The translations under genes were made by a program, and so were the position numbers. Shown here one piece after another: positions 58,851-64,000 of a stretch of DNA of 64,000 nucleotides. Source of the DNA: Adiantum capillus-veneris (lineage: Eukaryota; Streptophyta; Polypodiopsida; Polypodiales; Pteridaceae). Location: NCBI GenBank assembly GCA_014529385.2, contig CM043964.1:108024587-108088586 (forward strand), given 5' to 3'. Each line of letters starts with the position of its first letter. Within the stretch, counting starts at the first letter, position 1. The notes under the pieces were generated by a model. That model was not told the DNA's origin, did not search any database, and saw only the letters and a list, made by a program, of their open reading frames with translations.

Positions 58851-59781
58851 AGGAAAAGGTCCGACACCTTCCAGTCTAGTTAGTAAAGCTTCTATCCCTT
58901 TCAAAGAATTGGCTTAGTCTTAACCAAGAAGGACATATTACAACAGCTACAGACTCATCCTCTCATAGGACGATTAGTCCTGCATAAACCTGACTTCAAC
59001 ACACTACCATATATGGCTCATGTCACAATTTATGAGCCAGTTGCCTCTGATCCCAGCAACGGTCATGGATGGTTTCTCAGTGCTGATCCAATCATCCTGG
59101 AATACGATTGTCCATGCCTTGGGACAAATGATGGATGCCTCAGCATCCACTGATGAAATGGCCAAGATAAAAGCAGAACTGAAGAATAGTGAGCAGCAAG
59201 TTGAGAAGTTGAAACGGGATATAGGGGATCGATCCTTGCGGCATAGTGTTCTTGAAAATTAGTTAGACATTGGGAAGCAAGCTGTCAAAGCTTGAGTCCA
59301 AGATGAGGCGGATAAATGAAGAAAGGTAGAGGCTGAGAGAGCTACTGACAAATTTGAAACTATGCTGAGGATGAAGAGAGTTGAGTTCAACTCATTACTG
59401 ACCAGCCACACTGCATTGAAAGCCTCTTTAACAGAGAGATACATGTACAATAACTTGGATGATATTCTGAATCCAGAGGGCAATGCGATTTTCAGTATGG
59501 ATAATCTGAGGGCACTTATGGAAACAATACAGAGTGATTTGCAGGATAAGCTCTCTGAATATAATAGTGCTTTGGCAAATCAAACCATCCTGGACTACAT
59601 TGAGAAGCAAAATGAGCCTCTTGAGGATTTTGAAGAAGTAAAAGAGAAGGATGAAGAGAGGGAGGATGAACCAGTAGATAAACATAATGATGATGATAAC
59701 TCTCCTCCGTCTCCACCTTCAGGATCTGGTGTTGGTGGATCAGCGGCCACATGGGGCAATCAGCCTAACACAGACAGCTAG
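58851..59781 (+). pseudogene. E4 extra ORF, coiled-coil and acidic part
   Basis: After a frame change near 59020, a run of about 250 codons with three stops contains heptad-like segments: EMAKIKAELKNSEQQVEKLK, ERATDKFETMLRMKRVEF and MDNLRALMETIQSDLQDKL, so an extended coiled coil is likely. It ends in an acidic tract (EEVKEKDEEREDEPVDK) and a Pro/Ser/Gly-rich linker. No signal peptide or clear membrane segment, so an env-like role is not supported. Coiled coils suggest self-association. Confidence 0.5.
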
Positions 59782-61195
59782 ACCAGTATAAGGATCAGTA
59801 GTCGGGAGACCAAGGGACTGATGATCAGCACCCAGGCAACACTAAAGATTCCCCAGTACACCAGTCACAACACAGTTCATATGTGAAAGGGAAAGCTAAG
59901 GCTGTGACTGAGACTTTGGAAAGTGATGAGCAACATTCATTATAGCTCATCACACTGAACAAGTGGCTGAGACATCATCAAGCTCCTATAACTAGGATGT
60001 ATCTGGAGGATGATGTTCTCCTTTTTTATTTGGAACGCTTCCAGAGACTATATGTCGACGCCAGAGAAATGATCCAGCATTGGAAGTCAACCGCTTTTCA
60101 TGATCAGGAGTTGTGCCAACTACCTGAGCATCCTAGCAGAATTCAGCTACTAGAGAGAGTGCCTGAATGGGCACTAACCTTTGATGATAAGCTAGTCAAT
60201 CCACAATGGCAGCGGCAATCCACTGCAGACTGTCATTCCTAGCCGTTGAATTAGAGCTCCTGCTTGGGAACATGCCTATGTATAAATGTATGAAAGAGGT
60301 CAGAAATCAATTGAAAGAAGTCCTACTGCAAATGCAAATTGCCAGAGGAGTTCTAGACCAAAGGGTGCAAGCTATTCTTGAAGATCAGACTTCTAGCAGT
60401 AAGGGACCGCAAACTCAAATGATAGTAGGGAAACAGGCAACTTCTCTTCGAAGATTGTTTCAGCTGGTCCGAGTCACCAAGAAGATGATGCGGCAGGAGA
60501 ACCAGGTTGTTCTCAACTTTCTAGAGTTCGTCCCTGACTCTCCAGTTCTCCTATATGCACTGCCTGCTAAAGCGGCTGAGCTGCAAAGGTTTTTTACCAC
60601 TTTGTATCCTCAACATCTAGAACCAGTGGATCGGCTTGCATACTATAACATAGCTGATGATCTTCAAGATTGGTACGAGCGAGCTACTGTAGAATAGAAA
60701 ACCTGGCATACACTGATCAATGATGCTCTCCAATTAAATGATGTTCAGGAAATGCAAGAAGAAATGAAGAGAGTCAAGCTCTGTATGGGACAATGGAAGA
60801 TCCAGCTCAAAGGTCTCACCAAAATCACCAATCAACTGCTTCAGCTTACTGTGGAGTCCTCTAAGATTCCTGAAAAGGATATTATGGCTAAACCAGGTCT
60901 GGGGCCACAATATAGAGAGATGGCTGAGATACTCATTGAAGCTAGTATTAAAACAATTCAGCCTCTCCCAGAAGGATGGATCCACACAGCTTCGCATTGT
61001 CATAAATTGGCCAGATTCCGGCTGACAAAGGGTAGACGCACGTTGTATGATCCCGACACCAAAACATATAATCCTCTCACGCCTTATGAATTGGAGATGT
61101 CCACAACAAGGCGGGATCAGCTTGAGGAGGAGGCCATTTATCGACTTATCCAGAAGGACAAGGCTGGCACTGGAACTTCTAAGGCACCAGCATAG
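59782..61195 (+). pseudogene. E4 extra ORF, helical C-terminal part
   Basis: Further coding in changing frames: 59997-60242 (LLFYLERFQRLYVDAREMIQHW), 60206-60697 (VELELLLGNMPMYKCMKEV, LRRLFQLVRVTKKMMRQENQ), a TAG, then the same frame to 61195 (IKTIQPLPEGWIHTASHC, DPDTKTYNPLTPYELEM). It is strongly helical and charged, and ends TSKAPA-stop. No family recognised. Codon composition matches the preceding blocks, so 57300-61195 probably descends from one long or two adjacent ORFs. Confidence 0.5.
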
Positions 61196-61615
61196 AAGAA
61201 GGTCAATAGGAAGCGGGTTCAGTGGAAGGATACTGGGTAGTTCCATCTCAGAATCAGATAGTAGATTTTTCAAGTAAGACGTTGGAATTTCTTTGGCTGG
61301 GCACCCTTGGAATTACAATTATAGGGGTATCAAGCACTCAACAAGCATGAAATATGGCATAAAGCTAGCAATACCAGATGGGCTAGCAATTCCAGAGGAG
61401 TACTATCATGAGGAACATTGGCCAACCCATGAGGAACATCGGCCTACTCAGAAAACATATAAATGGGTTTAGGGTTTGAGCCACAATCAGAAATTCCAAT
61501 GGATTCCTCAACACCAATTTAGAATCAGCCGGTGGAGTTTTTTCCAGAAATAGATCAAAATTCAAGAAAGGAGGGAAGGATATAGAAGGCGAAGACAATC
61601 TCAGTAGGCGGGAAC
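61196..61615 (+). other. E4 3' untranslated region
   Basis: Noncoding in the sense direction. Purine-rich AAAGGAGGGAAGGA (61567-61580) and AGTAGGCGGGAAC (about 61603-61615) are polypurine-tract candidates; the second directly abuts the proposed LTR. Confidence 0.4.
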
Positions 61616-62029
61616 TGTCTCCTGGAACGCCGGATAGTGGATCAGTCACACAACAATAATTACCACGGTAGTTGCTACAATAACTTCTAGAAGGCTATAA
61701 ATAGGACCCATTACATTGTAATCAGGCTTCTTACTTCTTAGTTCTCTTGGCTTAAGCTTTCGAGTATTCTAAGATACAATCTCTTCGCCTGTAACTTCAT
61801 CTTGTAATCATTACTTCAACTGTAGTCATTTGAGCTTCAATCAGCTATACCTTCTACTGGTTGTTCCTATAATGTGAATCTGAAATTACAAAAACTTGTC
61901 AATTGTCCAGTCTGTCTCTTATTTCAGTATACTATTTCAGTTCAAATAACTATTTCAGTCCAGTCTCTAGTCTCTATTCCAATTTAATTGACTAAACTGG
62001 CGACTTACCAGTAGCTCTAAATTCCAACA
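61616..62029 (+). repeat. Probable 3' LTR of element E4
   Basis: It begins TGTCTCCTGG and ends ATTCCAACA (414 bp, TGT...ACA). CTATAAATAGG at about 61695-61705 is a strong TATA box, followed by pyrimidine-rich initiator-like sequence. No partner LTR is in the window because the 5' end is lost, so the limits rest on motifs only. The next bases, CTGGAATCAGC, resemble a decayed iMet primer site, so this could instead be a 5' LTR end of another fragment. Confidence 0.45.
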
Positions 62030-62580
62030 CTGGAATCAGCTATCTAAAGAGATCAACTCCAATTCCAATATAAAACTCATGGGATGTTCATAAATATGGA
62101 GTGGAAAATGTATATATTCTTGTTTGCTTCGCACTAATGCTGGTTTCAGTAGACTCCTTAGTCTAAATCTAAAAGCTCGACTATACCAAGCCAAAACTGG
62201 TTATGGTAACTGACTCTTTGCGGGAATGGTATGGTCATTTGACTGGAATCATGTCAATTTCCTGTTTCTGAGTACTATAACTCATGATGCTTTCACTTTT
62301 CTTAGAAATTCCCGACATAACAATATGTCTAACATAAATGGAGGATTGACCTGCTAATGGCAAACAGAATGTCTTAAACTGGGGCTCTTTTAAACCATTT
62401 GACTATGCATGTTACTAGAGCTAGCGCAGATTACTTCAAGTAAAAATCATATAGTAAGAAGCTCGGGTTTAGCTATACGAAGATGGAGGTTGCTTGATAT
62501 TATGCATAACCTGTCAAGGCTGCGTATATATGATTATTGTATAAAAGAGTTTACTTCTACTAAATGACTTGTCTATTATT
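62030..62580. other. Intergenic DNA, no feature identified
   Basis: AT-rich low-copy-looking sequence with no ORF, TIR or tandem array that I can support. Confidence 0.4.
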
Positions 62581-62801
62581 ATCAGGGTATACCAACGTAT
62601 AGGATGATAGCTTGGATGAGTACTATAGTTAATCCGATCAAGAGAGCACAGATCTCAAAAAAGCTTAAGGCTGCTAGGGCAGAGTATATAGCCTCATTTG
62701 TGGCAAAGAACAAGGCATGGTCGAGGCAGAGGGCATACGTTAATCGAACCTGCAGGAATAAGGGGATTATAAAGATGCCTAAAAACATTGATAGTTGGTA
62801 G
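62580..62801 (+). other. Possible terminal exon (weak)
   Basis: An acceptor-like TATTATTATCAG ends near 62585. It is followed by an open frame, IPTYRMIAWMSTIVNPIKRA and then KAARAEYIASFVAKNKAWS, ending at TAG 62799-62801. The peptide is basic (many K/R) and protein-like, about 72 residues. I know no family. It could be the last exon of a gene to the left or a fragment of another retroelement. The minus-strand hydrophobic ORF at 62582-62836 is its shadow. Confidence 0.25.
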
Positions 62802-62897
62802 GCTGTTGAAACTTTGTATGAATTTGTAATTGGCAAACATGGTTTTTTTAATAATTTTCATTGAATGAATTGTTGATATGCAAAGAAAAAGTGAACT

Positions 62898-63035
62898 TTT
62901 GTGACATGGATAACAACTAGGATGCCCTTACGTCACCTGCATACAGAGCCAATGCTAACAGAATGTTATGTTGTTCTATGGGTGCAGGTGAGGGATACTC
63001 TCTTTGGTTCAGCTTTTTGGTTGCTTATGGTTTGG
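62898..63035 (+). repeat. Short segment resembling the RT-element 5' region
   Basis: GACATGGATAACAACT is shared exactly with 16553 onward (and its duplicate). After the same interval of about 88 bp comes GGGTGCAGGTGAGG, comparable with GGATGCAGGTAAGG there, with CCAATGCTAACA-like wording between. It is probably a diverged fragment of the same element family. Confidence 0.35.
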
Positions 63036-63595
63036 AGGAGAAGATGTTGGTTCGCAGGCTCATGGCTCTTATGCCCCACATGGTGGGTTCAATCCTCTAA
63101 GGTGTGAGGGGGAGGCAAGGGGGGCGAAGGAAACTCAGGTACCGAGTTTGTGGCAACATAAAAAAACACTGGAACTTTCTCTCTGGCAAGGCCCTTTCAA
63201 TAGATCGCTTATTCCGTCCTACTCGCAACCTCTGAAATGTCGAAGAGGAAAAAAATTTGCAGCATTCTGCATTACACAAAGCTCAGACGGGTAAAAAACT
63301 ATTGAAATAGTGTAATATATCAGAAGCGCACCGGTTAAAGAGCGATTGCGAACATGCGGCCTGCGATATATCAGTGCGACAACTCAAACATTTTGCTGGC
63401 GTGGCGAGCGTGCTGAAGAGGTGCATAGTCTTGGTCGTTCTTCTTGTATACTTTTTTTGGTGTATGAGGGGAGCGGCCCGGCGTGCCCCGAAAACAAAAC
63501 AAAACAATTAGCTTGCAGCATACCTACAACTGGGGGGCTGAATTATCTCCTTCATAGCCGTGGTCCCCCGTCCACGGAGGCCTGTGTGTGAAAGA
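63036..63595. other. Low-copy sequence upstream of the right-edge gene
   Basis: Less AT-rich than the rest of the window. It has no recognisable domain in any frame and no long repeat, and is a candidate promoter region for the gene at 63844. Confidence 0.35.
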
Positions 63596-63714
63596 AGCAG
63601 TATGAGGTAGAGTGTCGTAGTGACCATGGTAGGCGTGCTTGGACCAGCCAGCAGTATGAGGTAGAATGTGTCGTATTGACCATTGTAGGCGTGCTTGGAC
63701 CAGCCAGCAGCAGC
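63596..63714 (+). repeat. 59-bp tandem duplication
   Basis: GCAGTATGAGGTAGA ... GGCGTGCTTGGACCAGCCA occurs twice in tandem (about 63597-63651 and 63652-63711), with a 2-bp insertion and a few substitutions in the second unit. It lies 130-250 bp upstream of the proposed start codon, so it may duplicate regulatory sites. Confidence 0.85.
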
Positions 63715-63843
63715 CAACTCACGTTTCTCGTTGATCGCGAGAGCCAACCGAAGCATACCAGACGGGAAGGAGCAGAACGAACCGACACTCACACACACAG
63801 ACACACACGCGCCATTTCATCTTAGCGCGCACTTGAACAGAAA

Positions 63844-64000
63844 ATGGCAATGGCCACCTGCGACATCATGGATTTCCGGAACCCACAGCCTGCTCTTTGC
63901 AGAAAGGAAAGTGATTGCAGAGCGCCAAGCCAAGCTTGGTTCACAGGCAGCTATTCGCTACAACGGCTCTCTATCTCTACCAAAAGGTATTCCCTATTTT
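63844..64000 (+). CDS. Partial host gene, first exon with plastid-transit-like N terminus
   Basis: ATG at 63844 in a favourable context (AAAATGGC) opens a frame that stays open to the window end (52 codons). It begins MAMATCDIMDFRNPQPALC and goes on through QAWFTGSYSLQRLSIS. The Met-Ala start, Ser/Thr/Ala richness, Arg/Lys without early acidic clusters and a low-complexity CA-rich 5' leader are typical of a chloroplast transit peptide. AAAAGGTATTCC at about 63985 offers a splice donor (AG/GTATTC), so the exon may end there. The GC content is higher than in the surrounding transposons. The mature product cannot be inferred. This is the only non-transposon gene I can argue for. Confidence 0.5.
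   Translation, partial: MAMATCDIMDFRNPQPALCRKESDCRAPSQAWFTGSYSLQRLSISTKRYSLF

Noticed and set aside
57300-61195. Envelope gene of E4
   Set aside because: No signal peptide, cleavage site or transmembrane span is visible in any of the frames; coiled coil alone is not enough.
62582-62836. 84-aa minus-strand ORF with hydrophobic segments
   Set aside because: It is the complement of the more protein-like plus-strand frame at 62580-62801; its hydrophobicity follows from the Lys-rich codons opposite.

Overview
The window looks like repeat-dominated nuclear DNA from a large-genome land plant. The signs are LTR retrotransposons primed by the plant initiator-Met tRNA, a chromodomain Ty3 element, a Tat-like Ty3 element with a second RNase H, long (CT)n, (CA)n and (AG)n microsatellites, no operon-like gene packing, and at the right edge a candidate first exon with a plastid-transit-like N terminus. 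I cannot name the species; a fern, lycophyte or gymnosperm-type genome is plausible. Nearly every long ORF belongs to a decayed mobile element, and I see no rRNA gene, functional tRNA gene or CRISPR array.

Layout. 1-2585: AT-rich degenerate repeats with a 507-bp terminal-inverted-repeat element (9-bp target duplication) that carries a tRNA-like A/B-box segment. 2586-7739: a complete but inactivated Ty1/copia element. 7726-8386: a duplicated segment wrapped around (CT)n arrays. 8383-13545: two gap-free 2,259-bp inverted arms around a 645-bp spacer. 13546-14720: degenerate modules and microsatellites. 14721-25870: two head-to-tail copies of an unusual non-LTR-type reverse transcriptase element bounded by microsatellites, each ending in a paired hairpin structure; a third, diverged 5' region follows to 26836.

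26837-53332 is a nest of three Ty3/gypsy elements. Outer element O (minus strand, LTRs of about 2.2 kb) has 5' LTR, gag, protease and half of RT at 53332-47808, then RT C-terminus, RNase H, integrase and 3' LTR at 34136-29410. After its 3' LTR a second gag-protease copy continues to 26837. Chromovirus C (minus, 154-bp LTRs, TSD GTACG) sits inside O's RT at 34137-47807 and carries an antisense ORF between its primer site and gag. Tat-like element I (plus, 1.2-kb LTRs, TSD ACGT) sits inside C at 34558-42284. By nesting, O is oldest and I youngest.

53333-62029 is a fourth Ty3 element (E4, plus strand). It lacks protease and the first half of RT but has about 3.9 kb of extra sense-strand coding sequence after integrase, with no domain I can name. 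62030-64000 holds low-copy-looking sequence, a 59-bp tandem duplication, and an ATG at 63844 opening a reading frame that runs off the window. The elements do not form a pathway. The biology here is transposition, nesting, methylation-type C-to-T decay, and possible gene capture by retroelements.
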